DNA from: Dichetophora obliterata
Lineage: Eukaryota; Arthropoda; Insecta; Diptera; Sciomyzidae
Direction of reading: 5' to 3'
Length of the DNA: 64,000 bases
Assembly (NCBI GenBank): GCA_963920525.1
Contig: OY986436.1
Coordinates: 176,382,361 to 176,446,360, forward strand
In this document: positions 21,452-32,931 of the stretch, piece by piece
Layout: every line of letters begins with the position of its first letter
Position numbering within the stretch: the first letter of the stretch is position 1
Position numbers and translations under genes: made by a program
The notes under the pieces: generated by a model
Database searches by the model: none
Told to the model about the DNA's origin: nothing
The model's input: only the letters and a program-made list of their open reading frames with translations

Positions 21452-21476
21452 GGGGGTGGTTAGGGGTGGAGGGGGG
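21452..21476 (+). other. G-rich run, possible G-quadruplex
   Basis: Runs of five, four and six Gs separated by short T/A/G spacers lie about 50 bases after the hairpin. The six-G run could supply two strands of a quadruplex. This is read from sequence only. Confidence 0.5.
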
Positions 21477-21479
21477 TGG

Positions 21480-23000
21480 TTAAAAAAGTGCCTCCACCTT
21501 GACACGATTTCAACCCTTTCTAGTCATCTGAAAAAAAATTATTAATTCGTAAGAATGTAGCTACTATATCCCGAAGTAGGGAAAGAAAAAAAAATTTTTC
21601 CCGAAATGGCGACTGTTTGAAAAAGGCGTTAATTTTGACTTTTTTCAAAGTTTTGAATTTTTTGAAAATGTTAAAAAACAAAATTTTTACATAATTCTAG
21701 TTTGAGCAATATTCTCATTGAGCAATATGAAAAAGGCTCAACCAAATTTTAAGTTAAGCGGTCCATTAGAACTTGAGATATAATGTCAAACGTTTTGGAA
21801 AAAGTTTACTTTTTCTTTGTTTGTTTTAAATATAGTTTTGAGAAAAACGCATTTAAAGTTTTTAAGCTAAGTTTCAGGTAGTCTAAAATGGCTATAACTT
21901 TTAAAATAATTCGAATTTCGAAAAAATCCTTTTAAGGAGATATTCTTGAACATATAAACACTGTCGAAAAATGAAATTTTTTTTTGATTTTTTCAATTTT
22001 CTACACTAAAATACTGTCTTAAAGCTAGAAAATTAGGTTATAAATAAGACTATGCAGGTTATAAATATTAATTAATTAAAATAGGTTATAAATGAAAATC
22101 GTTTTCTGAAGAAGAGACAAGTTGTTTGATAAATACAAGCAAATTCGTTGTCGTTTTATTTATTTTGTATATTTCCTTGATTTTATTCATTTTCCTTAAT
22201 TTTATGGTTTCTTACGAGTTTTTTTCAAAGGCCAGATTATTTTCAGTCATGAAGGCCATTATTATGTCGTACTTTCAAAAATTACCTGGAAATGTATAGT
22301 CTTAGTTGTCCCAATTCAAGTTTTGTTTCAGCTAATCGAGTCAAGCAGTTTTTTTGGGTTAGTGAAATCATAAAAAATAGGGATACTATAAATTAATGCT
22401 AATAGTACCATTTTTTCTAATTAATAGTTTTGATAAAAGTAAATTATGATTTATTTTACATATTTTTGAGCAAAATAATTTTTCGATACTAGAAAATTAT
22501 TGCACTCCGTGTCGTGAAAGTAATAGGAAATGTTGTTGGTCATTTCAAAATTTGACAGGGATGTTGGGTGCTTTTAAATAATTATTTACGAAATAAAAAA
22601 AATCTATAAAATGCCGTAGTTTTGAAAAATTTATTAATTATTTTATTTTAATATTAATTTTTTATAATTATTTTTTTTTGAAAATAAAAAACTATTATTT
22701 ATGAAAATAATTATAAATCTTAAATTTCAAGAAGTAATTTGCAAGAGGAATAAGTTTATAAAATTTTTATAAACACTTTTTTCAGTTCGAAAAGAGTTTT
22801 TGAAAAATTAAAAAAAAATAGTAATGTTGCTTCGTAATTCGATACAAAACTTTTGTACAAACTTAAGGAACTTGAAGAGAAGAAGTGAAATAGCCAAAAA
22901 GAATTGAAAGTGAAAGAATAAAAATTGTTTAATCTCTGGTAAGCCGCATCGATTTGAATGAAGAAAAAAGTCAGTGTCTGACTCAAAAGTTGGAGGGACT
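21480..23000. other. Intergenic, very AT-rich, no gene seen
   Basis: Long A and T tracts. The short frames on both strands are low-complexity and not recognisable. Confidence 0.6.
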
Positions 23001-23022
23001 CTAAAAAACTATTTCGGCATAC

Positions 23023-23474
23023 ACTTTTTTTTGAAGCGGAGAAATCCTCATGGAGCGGTTTTGGTTCTCCTGAACTTCTTTTTTGGCCAAAAAATCATGT
23101 TGTTTCCATGTTACTTTTTTCTTCTTCAGAATGCATACTCAAGGTATGCAAAGTAATAAAGAATTTGATCGTACACAAATTTTGGATAAACACTTTTTTA
23201 ATTTTTTCCTTACAAACTATTTTGAGACACCAAAAATCGATATTTCAGCATTTTCGAAAAGGCGGTTTTTTTAAACGCCTATTAAATATGTTTTTTTCAT
23301 GGTATTCACATGAATTTTAGCTTATTGGTATATCGTATAAAATCTTTATTATGTTACTTATATTGAGTATGCATTTTGAAGAAAAACAGTTGTATGCAAG
23401 AAACATGATTTGACCAAAGAAAGGGCTTCCAAAACAACTCCATGGGGATTTCTACGCTCCAAATAAAAAAAATA
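23023..23474. repeat. Inverted repeat 1 of the foldback cluster
   Basis: The left arm, about 23,023-23,155, matches the complement of about 23,355-23,474. Shared blocks include GAAATCCTCATGGAG/GAAATCCCCATGGAG, AAATCATGT and AATGCATACTCAA. About 200 bases of loop lie between. It looks like a non-autonomous foldback transposon. Its exact ends were not resolved. Confidence 0.7.
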
Positions 23475-23531
23475 TGGAGAAAGATTTTGTAACAGTCCCT
23501 CTTACTTTTGAGTCGGTGTCCGGCGAAATCT

Positions 23532-23935
23532 AAAATAAGAAACTTTGCTCGAGGAACTAAACCTCTACGAATTCTAATGCCCCAACCGACTCCACTAACT
23601 TTGGAGGGCCGATCCACCTATGAAAGTGACACACCCCCAGGAACCCCCTGGGGAGTTCCCCATACAAACATTTCAAAAAATCACAATTTTTGGCATTTTT
23701 TGAAATGTTTGTATGGGGAACCACCCAGGGGAGTTCTAGGGGTTGTGCCACTGGCATGGGGAGATCGGCCTTCCAAAGTAAGTGGGTGTTGGTCATACAT
23801 TTGGACTCGATTTTGGCACTCTAAATGGGTCAAAGAGGGATTTTTCAAAATTTGACCCTACGGGACATAAGTCAAAAGTTGGGGCATTAGAATTCGTTTT
23901 AGAGGTATAGTTCCTCGGGCAAAGTTTCTTATTTT
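23532..23935. repeat. Inverted repeat 2 of the foldback cluster (palindrome)
   Basis: AAAATAAGAAACTTTGCTCG at the left pairs with AAAATAAGAAACTTTGCCCG read from the right. The arms share GAATTCTAATGCCCCAAC, CTTTGGA-GGCCGATC and CCCCATACAAACATTTC, and meet almost directly near 23,690. It is rich in CCCC/GGGG blocks unlike its flanks. The reading frames on both strands are products of the palindrome. Confidence 0.85.
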
Positions 23936-24015
23936 GATCCCTAGAATACGATTTTCACTGAGCAATGGGCGATTTTTTGCCTTCCCACAAATCGACCTGG
24001 CCTACTGTATATACA

Positions 24016-24326
24016 TTAGGGCGGGTCAATTTGTATGGACGAATTTTTTGGTGGTCTGGCTCAGCGAAATTCGTAAAATACATGTAATTTCAAGACTTTT
24101 TCTCCACTACAGCATATACAAATTCTGAAAAAAAGCTGTGCGGACTTTCGTAAATAGATTTTGTTCTCAATTATAAAATATGAATGTATGAATGTATGTG
24201 TATGAATCTATTTACGAAAGTCCGCACAGCTTTTTTTCAGAATTTGTATATGCTGTAGTGGAGAAAAAGTCTTGAAATTACATGTATTTTACGAATTTCG
24301 CTGAGCCAGAATTTGACCCGCCCTAA
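24016..24326. mobile_element. Foldback MITE with TTAGGGCGGGTC ends (311 bases)
   Basis: The left begins TTAGGGCGGGTCAA and the right ends with its complement TTGACCCGCCCTAA. Nearly perfect arms of about 120 bases surround a short centre; the left arm has an extra 24 or so bases. TATACA occurs on both flanks (24,010-24,015 and 24,327-24,332), a likely target duplication, although AT-rich flanks make its length uncertain. Confidence 0.85.
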
Positions 24327-24390
24327 TATACATATTTTATTTTTTTTCAATGTCGAAACTATATCGCTATATTTAACTACTCGTATCATT

Positions 24391-24761
24391 GGCCGCATTC
24401 AGCGCAGACCTGTTATGGTAGCGCTACCTTAGTAATCGATATTTTTCTCTGAATGTGTTGCTACTCTACACTTCAAAAATTAGATTTAATTCAATTATAT
24501 ATAATTTTTGTGTAAATTTAATTCAATTACAAAGGTTTCTCACTTAAATTTGCTTCGTTCTTTTTATGTTTTTTACTTTAACAGCGTCAGTAGCAGCATC
24601 TGACAGTTAACTCAGTAGTTGTGTTCATGTAGCATAGAATTTTTTCGCTCGGTTAAATGGCGTCTGCTAACTGATCAGTTTTAGTGAGCGCTTCCTAAAT
24701 TTTACCATTCAGCTAATTTTTACACAACAGTTGCCAACTGTTGTCTGCACTGAATGCGGCC
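24391..24761. mobile_element. MITE with GGCCGCATTCAG ends (371 bases)
   Basis: GGCCGCATTCAGCGCAGAC at the left is matched by GTCTGCACTGAATGCGGCC at the right, complementary at 18 of 19 positions. ATT flanks both ends. No coding capacity. The superfamily is not assigned. Confidence 0.8.
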
Positions 24762-24837
24762 ATTATCTGCTATGTTGGGAATTTGTGATGAAACACTATC
24801 CTAAGAGGAGTGTCAAGTTGAGGTGATGTTTTATTTT

Positions 24838-25080
24838 CTGATATCTATATACTTAAAACTCATTTTCTGTGTGTGTGTGTTTGTTTGTTTGTTTGTTTGA
24901 TTGTTAGTTTGACCTTACTACAAATCTGAACGGATCGACGGATTTCGCTCAATTTTAATGCACATATTGTGTGCATCCTAGATTAAATTGTAACACAATT
25001 ACTATTGATCATGCCCCTTCCGCTTTTTTTCAACTAATGTACATTTTTTTATCAAAAAACTTTATTATCGCCAATTTAAT
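24838..25080. repeat. Dispersed repeat with TG/TTTG microsatellite, copy 2
   Basis: It carries (GT)n then (TTTG)n followed by TTTGACCTTACTACAAATCT, AACGGATCGACGGATTTCGC and CACATATTGTGTGCATCCTA, in the same order as the copy at 10,118-10,270. Confidence 0.6.
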
Positions 25081-28000
25081 TTAAACACATTCCAGTTATT
25101 ATACCACCAACAATTTCAACGCTAAAGTTTGGTAACTCGCAAGCAAAATGTTTTATATTATTTGAAATTTTCATATACATTAAAATAAGATGGGTAATTT
25201 AAAAATTACATATATACAACTTCTCGAACAAAACCAGAAATATCACCAGGAATTATGTACCATGAGTATGAACTTGAAAATTTTCTTTGTTCATCTCATC
25301 ATCAAAAAACAGTGGATATTTGAAAATCTAATATAAGTTCGCTTTGCGTATTAGTACTCGATAATTCATCTTATAAACAAAGTCTAGTAGAAGTGGTCAA
25401 AATCAGATCAAACAGGTGCAATCCATTGCATTTGAGTCAGCATATTAGTGTAAATGAGGAAAACTTTATCGCAGTGAAAATAAAATAAAAATGTAAAAAA
25501 ATGTCCTTAAATTTGTACAGCTACTTAAAGTCAAGCTGTAGGTAAGTAGGTCGAATAAGTATTGCAAATGTAGAAACAAAGAATTTAATAACGGAAATTT
25601 CCACAGAGTTAGTGTTTGTATATTTTTTCAGCCTTTTATTTTGCTCAAATACGAAAAGGTCAACAAAGCCATAAAAACGAAAACAGAAACAACAGAAAAT
25701 TTTGTTTTTTCGCTTTTAACCGCCTTATTGGCAGCTATGTGTTAAGTGACGTGTTAAGATTAGCTGATAGCCAGCCGCTGACTCGACAGAGGTAGCGAAT
25801 CCTATGCAAATGACGTACATTGGTGCATTGACAGTGGCCGCTGCCTGTGGATATCTAATTATTTTCGAACCTATCGATAACAATGACTAATCAATGTACA
25901 GAGCAAACATAAGCTAAGAACTAAAATAACTAAAAGTTATTGTGGAAAAGCAACAGTGTTGGGAACAAAACTTCAATCATCGTATTTGTAATAATAAAAG
26001 TTGCATTAGAAAAATAATCCTTATACACTCTTAAATTATTATCCGATTTTGCAATCCATTTTTCTTTAATTCATTCAACTTCTTCTTGAAATTCAGTTTT
26101 TCTAATTTGCAATCCATGAAACTTTTCCATTTTGTATTTATGTTTTCCGTGAATAAGTGCGAATTTTTTTATTGTTTTTTCACTTTTATATCAGACAAAC
26201 GCTGTTTATACTTTTGACGATTTTAAATTTCTTCGAATTGTTGCCGCAAATTTTGTTTTGTTATTTAAAAAAAAATTAACATCACAGCTTTAACAACGTC
26301 GAAATGTGGCACCTTCTCAGTTACTCCCCCTTTATTTGTGTTCGTGCGTGTGTGTGTGTTATGTGTTCGCTGAATCATTCGTAAAATAATGGCAGTTTTT
26401 TTTATGATTCGTTGCCATTTAGATAATGCGATAAATTCTACTGTCAAAAAAGAATTCGAAAATTAAAAAAAGAAATAAAAATCTTTACGGTTTTAAGATA
26501 TTTAACAAGAAAATTCGGTAAGGCATAAGTTTTTAGGGATATAGAATTTCCAACTTATACTTTGACGAATTACAACAAAAAGAACTACACGCGAACGTAT
26601 ATAAATCTTTTAATTATTTCTCCGAAATTTGGACCATATGCATAAATTCAAATACTTTTGCAGCACTTATTTGCAATACTTTGGAAACAGTTTTGTCTAC
26701 GTTTACTTTTAGGTATAATATTCATCTCAACACGAGCTCAAACTGTGCGTATCGAAAAAGCTATAGTCTCTGAGGAGGTGAGTTGGCGATAGTGTTACCA
26801 GATTTTATTTCCAGAGACACAAACAACAAAAAGTATGCCTCCAATATATTAGAATTTAATAGCATTTAGCATTTGCTTTTGAATTAATATCTAATATTTG
26901 CAATCAAATTAACCCTTTTCACCCCAACTTCTGAAAAAATTTTGCAAAAATTAAAAAAAAAAAAAAAGAAATAAAAATTAATTTATTTGAGTTTTAAAAG
27001 TGTTTGTATGGAGATAACATAAAAAAATATCAAAAATTAAGTCTTCTTCTTTTTCAAATTCTTCCAATACGTCCTGCTCTCTTACTGTGCGATCACTATA
27101 TATGATGCTAAGGGATGCACATCCGTTCAAACGGATCTCGTCCATTGAATTACGGAGGTATGTTTTAAGAAATTTTAGGGATGAAAACGATATCTCGTTT
27201 ATCTCAAATTAATAAAGTTTGAGAGGCAGAAAAACTTTTACATAAACTTCATAAATCTTAAAACTTCAAATTCACAAAATTACTCAATCGATTGACTTAA
27301 AACATATCCTCGGGTCAGAATTCAGAAAAATGTAAATCAACTTTTTATAACTCATGTGTAACTTTAAACAGGTTTAGACTTATATCTTTAATTCGAAAGT
27401 TAATTGTTTAAAAACTCTTGACTTTAAGTCACAATGAAAGGGGCAGAAAATTTTATTTAATAAAAACTTGTTTTGTGCCGAAAATTACGAGGAGGCGAAA
27501 GAAACCGCCGATCTAACAATAAGCTCCATTTGCATTTTGGAGTAAGCCAACACACTCCAGCGACAAAACCATGGATGCTGAAATTTAAATTTTCGAGAAC
27601 TGCTCGAGGGAAAATTAAAATCAGTTGTTGGCTAAAGTATACTTTAAAATCTTTCTATGCGGTTCGAATTAGAAAGGTTTTTTCAGTATACATGTGTACA
27701 TTCAGAAAAAATTTCCAGAAGATCTAGGAAAATAGCACCCAATCGTTAGAAAATCGGGCTTCATTTAGCGCCATGAACGATTTTCTAAAAATGAATATAC
27801 ATTTTTCGTTAAAGTGACACCAGAAGTGTGAAATAATTTAAGAAAATTTTCCAATCATTTACGATCGACTCTGTTAAAATCTTATTACAATTGAGTAAGT
27901 TTTTCTACAGTTTATTTATCATCGGCTATAACTAAGAGAAGCATTTTCTTTTAAAATAAGAAATTTTCTACCGTTTATTAATCATCTAAACATTTTCTCT

Positions 28001-28350
28001 GAAAATAAGAAATTTTTCTTCGAATCCCTGGAAAAATTTTGGAATTTTATTTTTTAAAAAGATCAAAGAACCAAAGCATGCGGCTTATACAAACAACGTT
28101 TCGTCTTTGACCTGAAAGGAAAAGGATAGATTATTAGAAGAAGAATTGATTGGAACCATACGAGAATTATCGATTAGGCAGAACAAACGTGATACACAAT
28201 TTGAATTGCTTATAACCGAAGCTAGTGTTAAGCCTTAACTTCGGCAAGCATTTCCAGCCCTCATTTTTTCTGTCCTATAATTCCTCATTTTAGTTGTGAA
28301 TTTTTTGTTTCAATAATTCTTAAATGTAGCGAATAACAAAGAAAGCGAAA
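25081..28350. other. Intergenic, no gene supported
   Basis: AT-rich DNA with long A tracts (for example 26,950-26,970). Short frames such as 26,265 and 27,473 are unrecognised. Repeated AGAAATTTTC-like blocks occur near 27,690-28,030, possibly a decayed MITE. Confidence 0.5.
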
Positions 28351-28357
28351 AGAACCG

Positions 28358-28418
28358 TGCCCGAACTCGGAGTCGATCCGGGCACCTCTGAGTTGATAGT
28401 CCAGCGCACTCTTCAGTA
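28358..28418 (-). other. tRNA-like sequence, 3' part (tRNA pseudogene or SINE head)
   Basis: The minus strand reads GCGCTGGACTATCAACTC, a spacer, then GGATCGACTCC (near-consensus B box) and an acceptor-like TTCGGGCA. The 5' part, with an A-box-like TAGTCTACTG, appears only when the DNA on the far side of the transposon (from 29,956) is read next to it, so the transposon seems to have landed inside this tRNA-like unit. Confidence 0.5.
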
Positions 28419-29955
28419 CACTCACAGAACTGGCGATGCTATCAAAACTTCGCTTCTTCGAGCCGTAATATTACGGTTCTCAAAAAATTTAATATGCGAG
28501 GCTCTGACAACTTCCATAAGGGCTGTTAGATTCCTGTTTAAGAGATGCTCTGCCGGTTTTGACAACCTCACAGAAAGTTGTAAGAACTTTTAATGGTGAG
28601 AGGAATTCGGTTTTGACAGCCGAATTGTGGAGAGGTCATAACAGCGCCTTTTGCAATGGTGAGAGGAATTCGGTTTTGACAGCCGAGTTGTGGAAGGGTC
28701 ATAACAGCGCCTTTTGCAATGGTGAGAGGAATTCGGTTTTGACAGCCGAGTTGTGGAGGGGTCATAACAGCGCCTTTTGCGATGGTGAGAGGAATTCGGT
28801 TTTGACAGCCGAATTGTGGAGGGGTCATAACAGCGCCTTTTGCTATGGTGAGAGGAATTCGGTTTTGACAGCCGAATTGTGGAGAGGTCATAACAGCGCC
28901 TTTTGCAATGGTGAGAGGAATTCGGTTTTGACAGCCGAGTTGTGGAGGGGTCATAACAGCACCTTTTGCAATGGTGAGAGGAATGCGGTTTTGACAGACG
29001 AATTGTGGAGGGGTCATAACAGCGCCTTTTGCTATGGTGAGAGGAATTCGGTTTTGACAGCCGAATTGTAGAGGGGTCATAACAGCGTCTTTTGCAATGG
29101 CGAGAAGAATTCGGTTTTGATAGCCATAAATTCCTATGTTGAGGTTGTCAGAACTTTTTCTATTTAAGCTACTTACCTCTGCGCTTTTAAGGTTATCACC
29201 GATTTCTTAATGCCGTTTGCTTAATAAAAGTGTTATTTTTAAATATTTTTAAAAAATTTTATTTCAAATCATTTGAAAAAATATTACTTTTTTGATCAAA
29301 TAAATATAAAATTTTAATATTTCATAGAACTTAACTATTTTATTTTTAATTTTTTTTTATGGAACTTTAAAAATCCCATATTATAAACGACAAACCATTA
29401 GCATGCATCTGAAACATGCTTACAAATAGTTTTAGACAATTGAATTGTAAAATAGTCCATGCCTTTTTCAATACAATAGACATAATATTTATTATCAAAG
29501 TAAAGCGATTATCAAAGTAAATACCGATTAACTTTAAAAACAATTTTTTTAATATTTACCAACAAGCACGCTGCAAAGCCAAAACTAAAATGGAGAAATT
29601 TGTCTTTTGTGGTTTTAGTATCTTCAGTAAAAGCGTGAAAAACGTATTGAGGCTACAATAGCCGTATTGGAGTTTCTCTACACGCAAGATTTAAACGTTG
29701 GTTGCAGTAGCCACAATACTGAATGTTTCACAACTGTTACCACAGCTCTTATTTTCAAAAGACGCTCAACATAATTTTTGTTTTTTTTTTATGATTTTTG
29801 CAGATTCAATTAGGGCTATGAGAGCTCTCATAAAGTGCTTGCAATAAACTTTCAGCTAAGGTAACTTCATTTCATATATAATAACTCTAGTATGGTTACT
29901 ACAGCCTCATCTTTTTCATGGCAGCCGTGTACGAAATTCAATAATTCCCTGAGTG
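28419..29955. mobile_element. CACTC-ended non-autonomous element, copy A, with tandem repeats
   Basis: It begins CACTCACAGAACTGGCGATG and ends AATTCCCTGAGTG, short imperfect inverted ends, flanked by TA on both sides (28,417-28,418 and 29,956-29,957). It is 1,537 bases and aligns over its length with 30,806-31,903. Inside is an array of 63-base units. The 2-base flanks suggest a CACTA-like or Tc1-like mechanism, but no transposase is present. Confidence 0.8.
28595..29131 (+). repeat. 63-base tandem array, eight full units plus a partial one
   Basis: Each unit starts GGTGAGAGGAATTCGG, contains TTTTGACAGCCGA and GTCATAACAGCGCC, and ends TTTTGC(A/G/T)AT. Units run from 28,595 to 29,098 at exactly 63-base spacing, with single-base differences, then a diverged partial unit. 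Because 63 is divisible by three, open frames run through on both strands; these are not genes. Confidence 0.95.
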
Positions 29956-30805
29956 TAGACTATAAAGGCCGACGCATTTGGTTTTGCAAAAAAACCCATT
30001 TTAAGATTTTAAACAGCATCCTGTGAGAACTATGATTTTTATACTGTAAACATTATTTTTATTATTATTATTACCATTAAATTAAATTGACAAATTGCCT
30101 CTATCCGAAGACTTGAACCTAGGCCGCGTGAGTGTAAGTGTATCAGTTTATCCATTTGATCATCGCAGTTGTTAACCAATCGTCGCTTAATTTGCTTCAT
30201 TGAGAATCGTTCGCTTTGTAAGTAATTTTAAAGCATTTTTTCTAGAAATTTAAGAAAAGCATTTTAAAATAAATCACTTGTACACAAAAAAAAAAAAAAA
30301 AAAAAGAAAAAATTACATGTATTTCTATGAAATATTCAAGTATTGTAACTTATATTTATCCAAATTTAAGAAATCATGCTGTACATGTTGCAAGCGGACT
30401 TGATATCAATACAGTTTTTCTTAAAATTATTTCTGCTGTTATACAATTTTTTAAATTTAACTTTTATTATACCTTCATATTTTATATTTAAGTAAAAACT
30501 TGTCTTCAAAACTAAAAAGCTGTTTTGATAACGTTACAACGACATCAATACGTGAGGTCGTTGAATCATGTAAAAATTCTCTACATTAAGGAGAAACCTC
30601 TATAGAATATCGAAAAACCCATGCCTATGAATTAAAGACACAGTTTCTTAATTTAAGGGAAGCAAATTTTTTGAGTGTATGTCATTCTTGTTGGCTTCAC
30701 TGTTATCATCATTACCACTGCAACTGCCGATGTCAAGGGTAGTGAAAACAATAGTGATGGTAATTTTGAGTGTATCACGTTTTATCCGATAAATCACGAT
30801 GCATG
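29956..30805. other. Intergenic segment between the two CACTC elements
   Basis: Apart from the SINE-like piece at 30,045-30,185 it holds a 20-base A run near 30,285 and AT-rich DNA. No gene seen. Confidence 0.5.
30045..30185 (-). mobile_element. Possible tRNA-derived SINE
   Basis: The minus strand has an A-box-like TGATCAAATGGATAAAC, then about 40 bases on a B-box-like AGGTTCAAGTCT. A short body leads to an AATAATAATAATAAAA tail at 30,045-30,075. The order head-body-tail fits a SINE, but stem pairing is weak and the sequence may be a chance match. Confidence 0.35.
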
Positions 30806-31903
30806 CACTCACAGAACTGGCGATGCTATTAAAACTTCGCTTCTTCTAGCCGTAATATTACGGTTCTCAAAAATTTTAATATGCGAGGCTCTGACAACTT
30901 CCATAAGGGCTGTTAGATTCCTGTTTAAGAGACGCTCTGCCGGTTTTGACAACCTCACAGAAAGTTGTAAGAACTTTTAATGGTGAGAGGAATTCGGTTT
31001 TGATAGCCGAATTGTGGAGAGGTCATAACAGCGCCTTTTGCGATGGTGAGAGGAATTCGGTTTTGATAGCCATAAATCCTTATGTTGAGGTTGTCAGAAC
31101 GTTTTCTATTTAAGCTACTTACCTCTGCGCTTTTAAGGTTATCACCAATTTCTCAATGCCGTTTGCTTAATAAAAGTGTTATCTTTAAATATTTTTTAAA
31201 TTTTTATTTCAAATCATTTGAAAAATATTACTTTTTTGATCAAATAAATATAAAATTTTAATTGTACATAGAACCTTACAAACTATTTTTTTAAAAAAAA
31301 TTTTTTATGGAACTTTCAAAATCGCATATTATAAACGACAAACCATTAGCATGCATCTGAAACATGCTTAAAAATAGTCCTAGACAATGGAATTGTAAAA
31401 TAGTCCATGCCTTTTTCAAAACAATAGGCATAATATTTATTATCAAATTAAAGCGATTATCAAAGTAAATACCGATTAACTTTAAAAGCAATTTTTTTAA
31501 TATTTGCCAACACGCATGCTGTAAAGCCAAAACTAAAATGGAGAAATTTGTCTTTTGTGGTTTTAGTATCTTCAGTAAAAGCGTGAAAACTCTATTGAGG
31601 CTACAATAGCCGTATTGGAGTTTCTCTACACGCAAGATTTAAAAGTTGGTTGCAGTAGCCACTATACTGAATGTATCACAACTGTAACCACAGCTCTTAT
31701 TTTCAAAAGACGCTCAACATAATTTTTGTTTTTTTTTTATGATTATTGCAGATTCAATTAGGGCTATGAGAGCTTTCATAAAGTGCTTGCAATAAACTTT
31801 CAGCTAAGGTGACTTCATTTCATATATTATAACTCTAGTATGGCTACTACAGCCTCATCTTTTTCATGGCAGCCGTGTACGAAATTCAATAATTCCCTGA
31901 GTG
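30806..31903. mobile_element. CACTC-ended non-autonomous element, copy B
   Basis: Same ends as copy A (CACTCACAGAACTGGCGATG and AATTCCCTGAGTG), flanked by TG on both sides (30,804-30,805 and 31,904-31,905). It is 1,098 bases. It carries only one full 63-base unit plus the partial one, accounting for nearly all of the 439-base length difference from copy A. The frame at 31,291-31,635 lies within it and has no recognisable product. Confidence 0.82.
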
Positions 31904-32236
31904 TGGTTTTCACTATTGTTGTTTACACGATTCAACTCATAGCCAAGACTTTACATGTAAACGCAGCTTAGGTATATGATTTTCCAAGTTTTTTAGAACA
32001 TATTAGAGTGATTCAATTAAATAATAATTTAAATGCATTATTTTTTTATTAAAATCTCGACCCTCTGGGGGGTTTGGACCCCGAAAACCTCCTTGGCTAC
32101 GGTCCTTCGTAAGGTATTACTATTATGCCAAAAATATTCTTGAAGAATAAATAAAGAGTCAACAGCTTGTTTTCTTGAACTAACTTTCACTTTTCAATGC
32201 CATGAAGTACTTTCGCCCAAAGTTGCTTATAAGCAT

Positions 32237-32931
32237 AAGCAGGGCTAGGATTTCGATGACATATCACCTTTTTTCTGATGCTTCTAAGGCATTTCCTGCT
32301 TATTTAAAACGTCCATTTATGTTTTTCCTAAATTCCAAATATGAAAAGTTTTTAGGACATTTTTTGTCATTTTTCATCGTTTTTAGTTTTCAGGTAATTT
32401 TAATTAGATTAAGGGCATTTTTTGGCCATTTTTAGAGATTTTTTAAGTTATTTTATTATCATTTTTGGACGTTTTTAATTTTTAGAGCATTTTTCGGTTT
32501 TTACGGTCATTTTAGTGTAATTTTTAAATAATTTTTTTTTCGTACTAAAAAATGTCCAAAATGCAAATTTTTTAACATATTCCTTTGACACCTTCAATCA
32601 AAAACATTACCTCTTGACAAAGAAGTAGTTTTGTTTATAGACTTCGATGAAAAAAAAAAGCTCTGTGCGTTTTGAAACTGACGAAAGAAGAAAAATGAAA
32701 CAAGTGTTAGATAAAAACTCAGGATATGCTAGTATAAAATAAATTTTAATTTAGTAATGTTTTATTTTTAAGGCTAAATTTCTTGCTTATTTTTTATGAA
32801 ATTTTTTGCCTTTTTTAGGTCATTTTTGTAAGTTTTTAGGTCATTTTCTGCAATTTTTAGGTCACTTTTGTCATTTTTTTAGGTAATTTTTTGCACTTTC
32901 TTAGGTCATCAAAATCCGAGCCCTGCTTATA
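32237..32931 (+). mobile_element. hAT-type transposon remnant, copy 2
   Basis: It begins CAGGGCTAGGATTTCGATGA and ends with the complement of CAGGGCTCGGATTTTGATGA. The interior is the inverted counterpart of 7,030-7,753, including TTTTTAGGTCATTTT-like repeats. It has no MITE at the site that is filled in copy 1. The 8-base target duplication is unclear. Confidence 0.65.

Noticed and set aside
23354..23855. Overlapping frames on both strands (79-115 codons)
   Set aside because: They are created by a palindromic repeat, so each strand mirrors the other.
28559..29080. 170-codon open frames on both strands that look like a repetitive protein
   Set aside because: They arise from a 63-base tandem array, whose period is a multiple of three; single-unit copy B shows no coding conservation.
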